From positions 1 through 64,000 of the forward strand of contig CAMHKW010000008.1 of the NCBI GenBank assembly GCA_946185835.1: 64,000 bases of DNA, given 5' to 3'. Source of the stretch: an uncultured Bacteroidales bacterium (lineage in GTDB: Bacteria > Bacteroidota > Bacteroidia > Bacteroidales > Paludibacteraceae). Shown here piece after piece: positions 19,461 through 28,873 of the stretch. Position 1 is the stretch's first letter; each line of letters begins with the position of its first letter. The position numbers were made by a program, and so were the translations under genes. The notes under the pieces are model-generated. The model was not told the DNA's origin and did no database searches. It saw nothing but the letters and a program-made list of their open reading frames with translations.

Positions 19461-19668
19461 CGCCAATTACAAATTGGCGTACCTTGTTGTGCCGGGTTGA
19501 CATGAGACGAGTCGCAGCCTCGTCTCTACGTGTCGTGGGTGGCGGGTGGTGTGCCGCCAATTACAAATTGGCGTACCCTGTTGTGCCGGGTTGACATGAG
19601 ACGAGTCGCAGCCTCGTCTCTACGTGTCGTGGTTGGCGGGGTGGTGTGCCGCCAATTACAAATTGGCG
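19461..19668. repeat. Composite palindromic intergenic element, 94-nt period, two full copies plus a partial copy
   Basis: CGCCAATT-ACA-AATTGGCG (19461, 19555, 19650) plus GAGACGAGTCGCAGCCTCGTCTC (19504, 19598). Confidence 0.9.
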
Positions 19669-19733
19669 TATCCGGCGGCGCTGCGGTCTAACATCTAACA
19701 GCGTAGCGGTCTATCATCTAACAGCGTAGCGGT

Positions 19734-20795
19734 CTATCTGAGCATTGCCTTTAGAGCCGGTGCGGGGCGACCGTCTTCGGTGAAGGCTCCCATCAGGTAT
19801 GGTCCCCAGCCCAGAGCATCGTATTCTTTTGGTTTCCAACCGCCATAGCACTCAGGTTCCCAATAGAAGATACCCACGCACGAGTCGATAGGTGCGATGC
19901 GGTCGAGGAAGTCTTGCATCACAGCAGCCGCAAGAGAGTCGTTGCCTTGCGAGGTTCCTACCTCAGCAACCATAACGGGCACATGGAAGGTGCTGATGAG
20001 TCTTTGTATGTTGGCTTCGGCTCGCATGTTCATCTCTTGCCACGGCATGCCACCATTCCACTCGAGCATCATGGGGTAGTGCGACAGACCTATCATGTCG
20101 AACTGTGTGCCGCGCTCTATCAGATTCTCGAAGAACCAACCGCGATAGACGTAGGCATTGTCGATATGCACTATCACTTTGGTCTTTGGGAACACCTCTT
20201 TGCACGCTTTGTATCCGGCTTGTGTGAGTCCGGCATAGCGGTCCCAACATCCGTCTACATTATTTTGCTTGTCGAGTAGTTTACCGCATGGCCATAGCAT
20301 GCCGTTGGTGGTCTCGTTGCCAACCTGCACCCATTCCACATCCACTCCGTTTTCTTTGAGGGTCTGCAATACGTCGAGTGTGTGCTCGAAGACGCACTCG
20401 CATAGTTGCTCGTAGCTGTAGCCTTGCCATGCTGCGGGTATGTTCTGCTGCTGTGGGTCGGCGAAGTTGTCGGAGTAATGGAAGTCAATCATTATGCGCT
20501 GCCCCTTCTTGGCAGATACGCGTGCTTTGCTTACTACCTCGTCTTTGTTACACCAGCCGGTAGTGTGGTTCACCCACACACGATAGCGGACGGCGTTCAT
20601 GCCAAGCGAACGAAGCAGGTCTTGGCAGTCGGTGGCTTCACCATTGTCGTTATAGAACTTCACACCGTCGGACTCCATCTCGGTGAGCCAACTAAGGTCG
20701 GCACCACGAGCAAAAGAGTCGCGGGGAGAATCGGTGCGTTGATAGCAGCTTGTCAGAGCAATGCTGATGGCAAACAGAAAAAATATTCGCTTCAT
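19734..20795 (-). CDS. GH53 arabinogalactan endo-beta-1,4-galactanase, lipoprotein
   Basis: RGADLSWLTEMESDG, DFHYSDNFADPQQQNIPAAW, VQVGNETTNGMLWPCG; lipobox LTSC. Confidence 0.9.
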   Translation of the reverse strand: MKRIFFLFAISIALTSCYQRTDSPRDSFARGADLSWLTEMESDGVKFYNDNGEATDCQDLLRSLGMNAVRYRVWVNHTTGWCNKDEVVSKARVSAKKGQRIMIDFHYSDNFADPQQQNIPAAWQGYSYEQLCECVFEHTLDVLQTLKENGVDVEWVQVGNETTNGMLWPCGKLLDKQNNVDGCWDRYAGLTQAGYKACKEVFPKTKVIVHIDNAYVYRGWFFENLIERGTQFDMIGLSHYPMMLEWNGGMPWQEMNMRAEANIQRLISTFHVPVMVAEVGTSQGNDSLAAAVMQDFLDRIAPIDSCVGIFYWEPECYGGWKPKEYDALGWGPYLMGAFTEDGRPAPALKAMLR

Positions 20796-20838
20796 GGGAA
20801 TAGCGTTTTTTAGAGGATTTAGAGGCTTTAGATTTTTA

Positions 20839-22572
20839 TTATTTTATTCTCCTTCCGGTGCTATCGAAGATGCTACCGTCAGGCAGCAGGATATACATAC
20901 GTCCTTCGTGCGTCACTTTGCGACTCAGCCTTTCCTGTATTTCGATATTCTCTACGGGTGTGGTATTTGTGAGGCTGATGCCTACGATGTACGGGTCGTG
21001 GTCGGAGTAGCGGTAGTTATAGTTGTAGTAGCTGTCCGAGCCGCATGAGGTAGAGATATGGAACACCCCGGCACCGCTAATCTGACTTGCCATCGAGGCG
21101 TTGGCATACACGTGGTCGATAAGCTGTTCGCCACCATAGCAGTGGCTGTAGGCATTAGCGTCGAAACGTAGCAGCTGCTCTTGGTAGCCGGCATTCTCGA
21201 GTTTGACGAGTGGCGACTCGCCCACTTCGCAGTTTAGGTCGCCCATAATCAAGATGTCGGGGTCGGCAGCTTTGCTTTTCAGTGCCGAAATCAGGTCGGT
21301 GGCGTTTCTCTCGCGTTTGCCATTTCCCTCGTCACTCGTCGAGTCTTTGGCTTTGAAGTGGTTCATACTCAGTGTGAACCACTCACCCGTCTCTATCTCT
21401 TGGAAAGCTTGTATACGCATCGTATTGCAGTAGTACGATTGCGACGAGGCGGGCAGGTTGCTGTTGATTGGTCGCACCGCGCTTGCTCGATATATAAAAC
21501 CTGACTTGACGTTATTACCCGATGAGTTAGGTTCTGAGATGCCATCGCTGATATAAGCAAATGTATACGGACCTGCTATGGCATTCATCGAGTCGGCAAG
21601 CTGACGGAGCACTATCTCTTGTGCTTCTACTTCGCAGAAGGCGTAGATGTCGGCATTGACCATCAGTGCGGCATTCACTATCTTGTGCGTCTTGTCGGCA
21701 AAGCCTTCCGGTGTGCTGTAAGACGGACGGTTAGAAGTAGAGTAGTTATAGTAGTAGTTTTGCAGATTCTGAGCGTATACCAAAAGACGTGCTTCTCCGA
21801 CGTATGGCACTTCTACAGGTGCATTGACAAGTCCGGCGCGGCGGTATAATGCCGTGATGGTGAGGTCACGTGTCACGTAGCCGTTCTCGCTGCTGTCCCA
21901 ACCAATGAACTCATACCCGGGACGTGAGGGGTTCGTCATCGGAGGGTATGTGTAGCCGCCTTTGCGCACCTCTTCTTGCTTCAGGATGGTGCCGTCCCAG
22001 TCGACGAAAGTGACGGTGAAGGTCTCGGTGTTGTTGCAGTAGGTCTTGATATCCAGATTTTTGATTTCCCATGTCGGATATGACGAGCCGCCACTCAGGT
22101 ACCTGAAGCCGATAACGGTGTTGGCACCAATCTGCTCGCTCGGCACCTTGCATGTGACAGCGCAATACTTCCAGTTGCCACTGTATTGCGGGATGGTAAT
22201 CTGTGTCCATGTGCTGGTCGTAACATCACCGGTGAAGTTGGGCGTCACCCACATCGTCATCTCGGTCTCGGGCGAATCGCCAAACTTATAGGTGTGGTCG
22301 AACAGCACATATATCTCGCTCAGCTCCGAACCGTCAATAGCAGGGGTGAGCAGCCAGTCCTCGTTATTGGGTGAGCCTATCGTAGCTCCATACTGACTGT
22401 TGTATTGCCAAGTGGCGCTGCCCGACACACTCTGTTCGGTAACGGGTGACAGACCCTCTCCCAACGTGGTGAGATAAGTGTAAATGGCGTCGTCGCATTG
22501 AGTCTCAGCTCTGACGGTGCTGCATATCATACTAATCAGCATCGCAATAGCAAAAAAAGTAGGTTTATTCAT
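20839..22572 (-). CDS. Secreted endonuclease/exonuclease/phosphatase-family protein with one InlB-type repeat and a PDG-type C-terminal tail
   Basis: ILIMGDLNCEVGESPLV, YSDHDPYIVGI; FTVTFVDWDGTILKQEEV...FIGWD; tail GRMYILLPDGSIFDSTGRRIK. Confidence 0.85.
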   Translation of the reverse strand: MNKPTFFAIAMLISMICSTVRAETQCDDAIYTYLTTLGEGLSPVTEQSVSGSATWQYNSQYGATIGSPNNEDWLLTPAIDGSELSEIYVLFDHTYKFGDSPETEMTMWVTPNFTGDVTTSTWTQITIPQYSGNWKYCAVTCKVPSEQIGANTVIGFRYLSGGSSYPTWEIKNLDIKTYCNNTETFTVTFVDWDGTILKQEEVRKGGYTYPPMTNPSRPGYEFIGWDSSENGYVTRDLTITALYRRAGLVNAPVEVPYVGEARLLVYAQNLQNYYYNYSTSNRPSYSTPEGFADKTHKIVNAALMVNADIYAFCEVEAQEIVLRQLADSMNAIAGPYTFAYISDGISEPNSSGNNVKSGFIYRASAVRPINSNLPASSQSYYCNTMRIQAFQEIETGEWFTLSMNHFKAKDSTSDEGNGKRERNATDLISALKSKAADPDILIMGDLNCEVGESPLVKLENAGYQEQLLRFDANAYSHCYGGEQLIDHVYANASMASQISGAGVFHISTSCGSDSYYNYNYRYSDHDPYIVGISLTNTTPVENIEIQERLSRKVTHEGRMYILLPDGSIFDSTGRRIK

Positions 22573-22812
22573 GTCTATAGATTTTAGTGTTGTTTCAATA
22601 ATATGTGTAGCTGTGTTTTGAATTAACCTTGCAAAGGTATAAAAAAATTACGATACGCCCAAATGTAGCTTGCAAAGCAGGCAAAATGACAAGTGGCTTG
22701 TTTAGAGTTTAGAGTTTAGAGGGGGAGTATAGAGTTTAGGGGGGGGAGCGCCGGTTTGTAACCGTCGGCTGTTTCGCGTTGTAGGGACAGACCTCGTGTT
22801 TTTTAGCAGTTG

Positions 22813-22846
22813 AAAAAAGAGAGACGGCATGCTTCCGTCTCTCTTT
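22813..22846. terminator. Intrinsic (possibly bidirectional) terminator
   Basis: GAGAGACGG-catgctt-CCGTCTCTC flanked by A6 and a short T run. Confidence 0.65.
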
Positions 22847-22861
22847 CATTGATTTATAGTT

Positions 22862-22990
22862 CTTTTATTTCAGCTCTTCGGAAACTTAATTACAGTAGTT
22901 GAGAACTTTATTTCCGTTGTATGGAACTTTATTTGAGTTGTTAGGGAATTTTATTTGAGTTGTTAGGGAATTTTATTTGAGTTCTTCGGG
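22862..22990 (-). repeat. Six degenerate ~22-nt tandem units spanning the 3' end of the PfkB kinase gene
   Basis: - strand: CCCGAAGAACTCAAATAAAATT / CCCTAACAACTCAAATAAAATT / CCCTAACAACTCAAATAAAGTT / CCATACAACGGAAATAAAGTT / CTCAACTACTGTAATTAAGTT / TCCGAAGAGCTGAAATAAAAGA. Confidence 0.8.
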
Positions 22991-23875
22991 TATGGTGGGC
23001 ATGGCTCCGTGTTGTGTGCATACGTAAGCTGAAACCCTGACAGCCGTCTCGTGTGCCTCGCGTATGGTCTTGCCTTTAAGAAGCTGAGCCACAAAAGAGC
23101 CGGTAAAACTGTCGCCGGCGCCTACCGTATCGGCTACTTTCACTATTGGGGTCTTGACATAGCTCTCGTCGTCGGCAGTGAAGACATACGAACCGATAGG
23201 ACCGCAGGTGAGGATGAGCATCTTGAGGTTGTAGCGGCTGATGAGCTCACGGCATATCACACGCGTCTTGATGGCATCTTCAGCGATGAGGTGACCGGGG
23301 ATAGTGGACTCACCAAGTAGCATGGTGGCTACTACATCGAGTTCTTCGTCGTTGATCTTAAGGATATCAGCTCGGTGTAGTGACTCGGCAATCACGTCGG
23401 CGGTATACCAATTCTGTCGCAGGTTGATATCGAATACTTTCAGGGTGTCGTTGGGTGTGGCATCCAAAAAGGCTTGAATGGTAGCGCGGCTGACCTCTGA
23501 GCGTTGTGCCAACGATCCGAAGCAAACGGCTTTGGCACTGCGAGCGACAGCTAACATCTCGTCGGTTAGCGGGATGTTGTCCCAAGCTACGCCAAGGCAT
23601 ATCTCATATTGTGGAATACCTTTCTCGTCGAGCGTGACCTTGACAGTGCCTGTGGGCTGCTCCACTACCGGTAGGATATGATTGAGACCGACTTTTTTGA
23701 AAGTCTGAACTATCTCTTCGCCTAATTCGTCGTCGCCGATAGCCGAGATAGCACAGCTGTCGAGACCGAATTGTGACACATGATATGCGAAGTTAGCGGG
23801 TGCACCGCCTAATTTGCGACCATCCGGCAGGCAATCGAACAATGCCTCGCCCAAACCGATTACATAGTTTTTCAT
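22973..23875 (-). CDS. PfkB-family sugar kinase, probable fructokinase
   Basis: GGAPANFAYHVSQFG and VADTVGAGDSFTGSF; PUL context. Confidence 0.9.
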   Translation of the reverse strand: MKNYVIGLGEALFDCLPDGRKLGGAPANFAYHVSQFGLDSCAISAIGDDELGEEIVQTFKKVGLNHILPVVEQPTGTVKVTLDEKGIPQYEICLGVAWDNIPLTDEMLAVARSAKAVCFGSLAQRSEVSRATIQAFLDATPNDTLKVFDINLRQNWYTADVIAESLHRADILKINDEELDVVATMLLGESTIPGHLIAEDAIKTRVICRELISRYNLKMLILTCGPIGSYVFTADDESYVKTPIVKVADTVGAGDSFTGSFVAQLLKGKTIREAHETAVRVSAYVCTQHGAMPTIPEELK

Positions 23876-25035
23876 GCTTTTTTGATTTTAAGAGTGAAAC
23901 ATGCTAAATAAACAGCACCTACAGCCATGACAAGCACTGCACCAAGCGAACCCATTACGTCGCTGAGAAGTCCCATGGCAAGCGGGAAGATAGTGCCGCC
24001 GAACAGACCCATGATCATCAGACCTGAGATCTCGTTTTTGTGACTCGGGTCGTGGTTTAATGCCTGTGCAAAGCAGATAGAGAAGATATTGCTGTTGCCG
24101 AATCCGACAAGAGCGATGCCGGTATAGAGCACCCATTGGCTCGTGCCGACAGCCATCAGTATCATCGCTGCAACAATCATGCAGACAGAGATGGCAAAGA
24201 AGGTCTTCTCGGGGATGAGGCGCAGGATAGCCGAGCCCGACAGACATCCTATCGTACGGAAGATGAAATAAAGTGAGGTGGCAAAACCTGCAGCCTCGAG
24301 ATTCATACCAAGGCGTTCCATCAGTATCTTAGGCGCTGTGGTATTGGTACCTACGTCTATTCCCACGTGGCACATGATGCCAAGGAAGCAGAGTAGGATG
24401 AACGGGTTGCCCAGTAGCTTGAAGCAGTCAACGAAGCCCGAGCTTTTCTCTACGGGCTCTTCGTGGATAGTGGTGAGCGAAAGAGCTACAATAGCGATAA
24501 TGCCGATGATGGCATAGATGGGGAATAGCACTTTCCAACCCAGTCCTAACGAAGGAATAGCAGCGGTGGCACCCCACATGGCTATGTATGGAGCCAAGAA
24601 CGAAGCGATGGCTTTCACAAACTGTCCAAAGGTGAGAGTAGACGAGAGATTGCCCGTAACGATGTTAGAAACCAACGGGTTGAGACTTGTCTGCATCAAG
24701 GCGTTGCCGATGCCAAGCAGCGAGAAGGCGACAAGCATCAGAGCATACGTCTCACCACACAAAGGCAGGAGAAGCGACAATACGGTGACGATAATACTCA
24801 GCAGCACCGTTTTCTTGCGACCTATTTTGTTCATTAACATTCCTGTCGGAACGCTGAACAAAAGGAACCAAAAGAAGACCAGCGAGGGCATGATGTTCGC
24901 CTGAGAATCAGCCAAACCAAGGTCTTTCTGTACGTAGTTGCTGGCGATGCCGACCAAGTCGACAAATCCCATGGTGAAGAAACATAGCATCACCGGAATA
25001 AAGACTGCCAGCGAGGTGTTTTTCTTTTCTGACAT
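23872..25035 (-). CDS. MFS sugar permease (FucP/fructose-importer type)
   Basis: 12-TM pattern, SVPTGMLMNKIGRKKTV; overlaps kinase start by 4 nt. Confidence 0.85.
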   Translation of the reverse strand: MSEKKNTSLAVFIPVMLCFFTMGFVDLVGIASNYVQKDLGLADSQANIMPSLVFFWFLLFSVPTGMLMNKIGRKKTVLLSIIVTVLSLLLPLCGETYALMLVAFSLLGIGNALMQTSLNPLVSNIVTGNLSSTLTFGQFVKAIASFLAPYIAMWGATAAIPSLGLGWKVLFPIYAIIGIIAIVALSLTTIHEEPVEKSSGFVDCFKLLGNPFILLCFLGIMCHVGIDVGTNTTAPKILMERLGMNLEAAGFATSLYFIFRTIGCLSGSAILRLIPEKTFFAISVCMIVAAMILMAVGTSQWVLYTGIALVGFGNSNIFSICFAQALNHDPSHKNEISGLMIMGLFGGTIFPLAMGLLSDVMGSLGAVLVMAVGAVYLACFTLKIKKA

Positions 25036-25159
25036 ATACTTTAGTGTTTTAGTGTTTTAGTGTGCGTGGGAGCGCCGGTTACCAACCGGCGGAATCTTAA
25101 CAATGTAGAAATTAGAAACATTCTATCTAACTTCTAACAGCGCGGCGGTTAGATGACGC

Positions 25160-25345
25160 CGCCAATTACAAACTGTGGTGTACCCTGTTGTGCCGGGTTG
25201 ACATGAGACGAGTCGCAGCCTCGTCTCTACGTGTCGTGGGTAGCGGGTGGTGCGCCGCCAATTACAAGTTGGCGTACCCTGTTGTGCCGTGTTGACATTA
25301 GACGAGTCGCAGCCTCGTCTCTACGTGTCGTGGGTGGCGGCACAC
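25160..25345. repeat. Two copies of the composite palindromic element
   Basis: gccgccaattacaa..., GAGACGAGTCGCAGCCTCGTCTC(TACGTGTCG) as at 19.5 kb. Confidence 0.85.
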
Positions 25346-25380
25346 CCCATCTAACCTCTAACAGCCGCAGCGGTCTAATC

Positions 25381-27132
25381 TCATTTTATTTCAAAGATTT
25401 GGCAGGTGCCGTTGGTTACCGAGATATGGTTGTAAGGCTCGTTGGGGAAGACGAGGTTGGTCATTGCCCATGCTCCCTCGCCGTCGAAAGCTTCAACCGA
25501 GCAGTGGTCGATGAACAGTGTCAGACGATAGGTGTCTTTCGCTTTGAACAGCGGCACGACAGTGGCTGCTGCGAACTGTTTTGAGAACGCTGTCTTGCCC
25601 GACTTGGTGCGGTCCATGGTGAACGTGCGTTTCTTGAAGTTATACGTCATGGTCACTTTCTCGCCGCGGTCGTTGCTGAGCGTGATGACGGCATTCTTCT
25701 TTGCTGCCGGCATCTCTATCTCTACTATCGAAGCGGCGCTGAGGGTGTTAGTCTTCGCGCCTTTCGCTGCCATCGTCTCTTTCGAGGGGCGAACAGCTAC
25801 TCGGTACTCGCCTTTGTCGTCGACATAGAGGCTGAGGTCGCGGGCTATGGTGTTTTGCGAGCGGAACTGCTTGGTGGGTAGCTCGTTGGCATACTGCCAG
25901 TTAGACATCCACCCTAAGGCTACCACTCTGCCTTCGGGGGCGTTATGCCAGCTGACAGTAGCGTAGTGGTCTTTGCCGTAGTCGAGCCACTTCTGCTCTT
26001 TCTTGTCGTCGAGGCAGGTGAAGGTAGTACCGTCGAAGTCACCCACGAAATATTGTGTTGCTGAGCCTCCGAAAGGTCCGCCGGGGTTGATATTGCAAAG
26101 CAGCACCCATTTGTTTTGGTTGGTACCCTCTACTTTGAGTTCGAAGAGGTCGGGGCACTCCCACACGCCCGAATGGTTGCCGTAGCCTTCGCCGAAGCGG
26201 CTGTCGTATCGCCATGTCTTCAGGTCTTGCGACGAGTAGAAACGAATCTCTTGTTGGCATGCCAGCACCATCGTCCAGCAGCCACGTTTGCTATTCCATA
26301 TCACTTTGGGGTCGCGGAAGTCGGGTGTGGTGTCGCACAACACGGGGTTGCCGCTGTATGTGTTAAACGTCATGCCGCCGTCGACGCTATATGCCATCGA
26401 CTGTTTCTGACTCTGGTCGGCACCGGTATAGAAGGCTACCAAAGCGTTCTTTCCGAAGCCTGCATCGCCGCGCTTGTCGATTACGCATGAACCGGAGAAG
26501 ATAGTGCCAAGGGCATCGGGAGCTATGGCAACGGGCTGTGCCGTCCAGTGAATAAGGTCAGTAGAGGTGCTGTGTCCCCAGTGCATGTTACCCCATCGTG
26601 AACCGTAAGGGTTGAACTGATAATATAGGTGCCAAACGCCATTGAGGGCATCGTAGTACATGCCGTTGGGGTCGTTCATCCATCCATATTGCGGCGAATG
26701 ATGGTAGGCAGGGCGCCATGCCTCGCGATTGCTGCGGTCGTAGCTGTCGGAAGCAACCATGAAATCCCAGCAGACGAACTTGCGACGGTCGGGACGAATC
26801 TTAAAATGGTAGAGAGGAAAATGTATGTCCCATATCACCTGCTTGCCCAGATACGGCTGCATGTCGAACGGCACTACGTAGTCGATGTTGTCGGCTGCCA
26901 GACGAATAGTGAACGTGGCGACCTGAGCACCATCGATGATGACGCGCACCGATGCCTCGGGGGCTGAGTCTTCTACCGGCAGAAGCAGATAACGCTCGGT
27001 GGGAGTAAGAGTAAGCAGAGTGTTGAATTCACCGCTATGACTAAGACTAAAGCTCTTAGCAGCGGCGGTAGCGCTAAGGCTGAAGATAGTCAGAACGACT
27101 ATTAAGAAGGTCTTTGATAGGTAATGTTTCAT
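25381..27132 (-). CDS. GH32 fructan hydrolase (levanase/inulinase type), Sec-secreted
   Basis: YGWMNDPNGMYY, DFRDPKVIW, WECPDLFEL; ATG at 27132 begins the signal peptide MKHYLSKTFLIVV. Confidence 0.92.
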   Translation of the reverse strand: MKHYLSKTFLIVVLTIFSLSATAAAKSFSLSHSGEFNTLLTLTPTERYLLLPVEDSAPEASVRVIIDGAQVATFTIRLAADNIDYVVPFDMQPYLGKQVIWDIHFPLYHFKIRPDRRKFVCWDFMVASDSYDRSNREAWRPAYHHSPQYGWMNDPNGMYYDALNGVWHLYYQFNPYGSRWGNMHWGHSTSTDLIHWTAQPVAIAPDALGTIFSGSCVIDKRGDAGFGKNALVAFYTGADQSQKQSMAYSVDGGMTFNTYSGNPVLCDTTPDFRDPKVIWNSKRGCWTMVLACQQEIRFYSSQDLKTWRYDSRFGEGYGNHSGVWECPDLFELKVEGTNQNKWVLLCNINPGGPFGGSATQYFVGDFDGTTFTCLDDKKEQKWLDYGKDHYATVSWHNAPEGRVVALGWMSNWQYANELPTKQFRSQNTIARDLSLYVDDKGEYRVAVRPSKETMAAKGAKTNTLSAASIVEIEMPAAKKNAVITLSNDRGEKVTMTYNFKKRTFTMDRTKSGKTAFSKQFAAATVVPLFKAKDTYRLTLFIDHCSVEAFDGEGAWAMTNLVFPNEPYNHISVTNGTCQIFEIK

Positions 27133-27156
27133 GGTGTAGAGTTTTTTTATCGGTTG

Positions 27157-27224
27157 CAAAAGTACGCTTTTTTTGCTATATGGCAAAAGACGTTTGTTGC
27201 AAACGATAGCAATTTTGTTGCAAA
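27157..27224 (-). promoter_or_regulatory. Promoter with direct-repeat operator: TTGTTGCAAA at 27194 and 27215, -7 TACTTTTG 27164-27157
   Basis: 21-nt repeat phase; 29 nt between proximal repeat and -7; a TTTG is also present at 27187-27184. Confidence 0.7.
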
Positions 27225-27275
27225 TAGAGGTATGGCAGCGACGGCACTGCCGCCGCTGCCGTTGCCTATTGCCCA

Positions 27276-28868
27276 TTAGTATGTCGTCAGAGTCAGGTTG
27301 GTAAGTGTGATGTTACCATTGTAGCTATTGACCGACCAACAGTTATGTTGTATGCCATAGATACGGTTGGTGTATGCCAACACATCGTTGATATACATTA
27401 CCAATACCGAGTTGTCGGTGTAGATATCTATGTTATAGATATTGTCGGCGGGTGTGTTGAACGTATAGCTGTCGATGGCAGCCACAAATCCCATGCCTTC
27501 TTCACCTTCCTCTTCGAAGTTGATTTTGCGACGGGTGTCACCTTCGGGATTCACCACGAGGGTGTAGTATTTCTTACTGTCGGTGCCGCGCACCAGCGAG
27601 ATACCGAACTTGTCGGCTGCCGTTTGGGTGGTGACAGTCATTGAGATGTGGTTGTGATACTCGAGTCGGTTGAACAGAGCATACGAGTTAGGCTCGAACG
27701 AGTAAGTGTTACCTGCCACACTCACGCCAGTCTGAGACTGTGCCATCAGCTTCACTTCTTTGTTGTTGGCATATTTGTCTTCTATGCCTTTTACTTCTCC
27801 GAGGGTGAGGGTTCCATCTTCATGTTGTATGAGTCGGTGAGCCACCAGCGAGCCTGCCCATTGCGGTTCGCCCGTGGGGTTGGTCTTGGTGTTGTCGTTA
27901 CCCTCACGTGTCGGGCACCAGCCCCATATATATCGGTTAGTGCCGTCGGAAGCGGTCTTACCGGCATAGAAAGCGCGGGAGTCGAGGAAGCCCTCGTGGT
28001 CGTCGGGCCAGATGCCGGCATCGGCGGCGGTGCACGCTTTCAGCTCGTCGAGAGTGCGACCTTTGAAATACTGCACTCGGCGTATCGCTTGGTGCATCTC
28101 GCTGTATACCAAATACCACCAGTCGCCCATCTTGAAGATGTCGGGACACTCGTAGAAACGGTCCCACATCATCGACATAAACACACCTTTGTGTTCCCAA
28201 TTTCGTAGGTCTTGCGAGGTGAACTCGGCGAGGTTGCCCTTGCCTCCTACTTTGGTGCTGACCACCATGTGCCATAGTCCGTCTTCTTCGCTGTTCCAGA
28301 CGAAGGGGTCGCGGAAGTCGGTGCTGCTGTAGGCATAACTTACGCCGCGCAGGCGGAAGAGTTGGTTCTTGGTCCATGTCTTGAAGTCAGGTGAGGTGGC
28401 GTACATCACCACTTGTGCATCTTCGCCTGCCTTTGGCTGGTCGCGGTTGGCAGTGTAGAAGATATAGTAGAGTTGGTCTTGTTCGTTGTATACCACACAT
28501 CCTGTTCCCAATGCCGCATCTTGTTCGGCGCGTGCACCGGTGGGCAGTACCTCTCCCAGCGGGGTGTAGTTGGCAACATCTTTGGTCTTCACTCCCCAGA
28601 ACGGGTGGTAGGTGCCGGGCATGTTCGGGCGGAACTCCTGCAGATACAGTATCTTGAACGTTTTGGTCTGTGGGTCGAAGAACGGCATGGGGTCGCCTAC
28701 GAAACCGGCGTATGGCTTGTAGTAGGTGTCGCTCGACTTCTCATCTACCGATGCGTATTGGTTGGTGGTGCCGTCCCAGTCTTTCTGTTCGGGTTGGATC
28801 GTAGGCTCGCAAGCATTGAACATCATTATGCTCGTTGCCGCAATGGCAAATATATTTATTGCTTTCAT
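27276..28868 (-). CDS. GH32 lipoprotein, candidate surface endo-acting fructanase (BT1760-like)
   Basis: Lipobox FNAC; AGFVGDPMPFFDP, DFRDPFVW, YECPDIFKM. Confidence 0.88.
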   Translation of the reverse strand: MKAINIFAIAATSIMMFNACEPTIQPEQKDWDGTTNQYASVDEKSSDTYYKPYAGFVGDPMPFFDPQTKTFKILYLQEFRPNMPGTYHPFWGVKTKDVANYTPLGEVLPTGARAEQDAALGTGCVVYNEQDQLYYIFYTANRDQPKAGEDAQVVMYATSPDFKTWTKNQLFRLRGVSYAYSSTDFRDPFVWNSEEDGLWHMVVSTKVGGKGNLAEFTSQDLRNWEHKGVFMSMMWDRFYECPDIFKMGDWWYLVYSEMHQAIRRVQYFKGRTLDELKACTAADAGIWPDDHEGFLDSRAFYAGKTASDGTNRYIWGWCPTREGNDNTKTNPTGEPQWAGSLVAHRLIQHEDGTLTLGEVKGIEDKYANNKEVKLMAQSQTGVSVAGNTYSFEPNSYALFNRLEYHNHISMTVTTQTAADKFGISLVRGTDSKKYYTLVVNPEGDTRRKINFEEEGEEGMGFVAAIDSYTFNTPADNIYNIDIYTDNSVLVMYINDVLAYTNRIYGIQHNCWSVNSYNGNITLTNLTLTTY

Positions 28869-28873
28869 AACTA

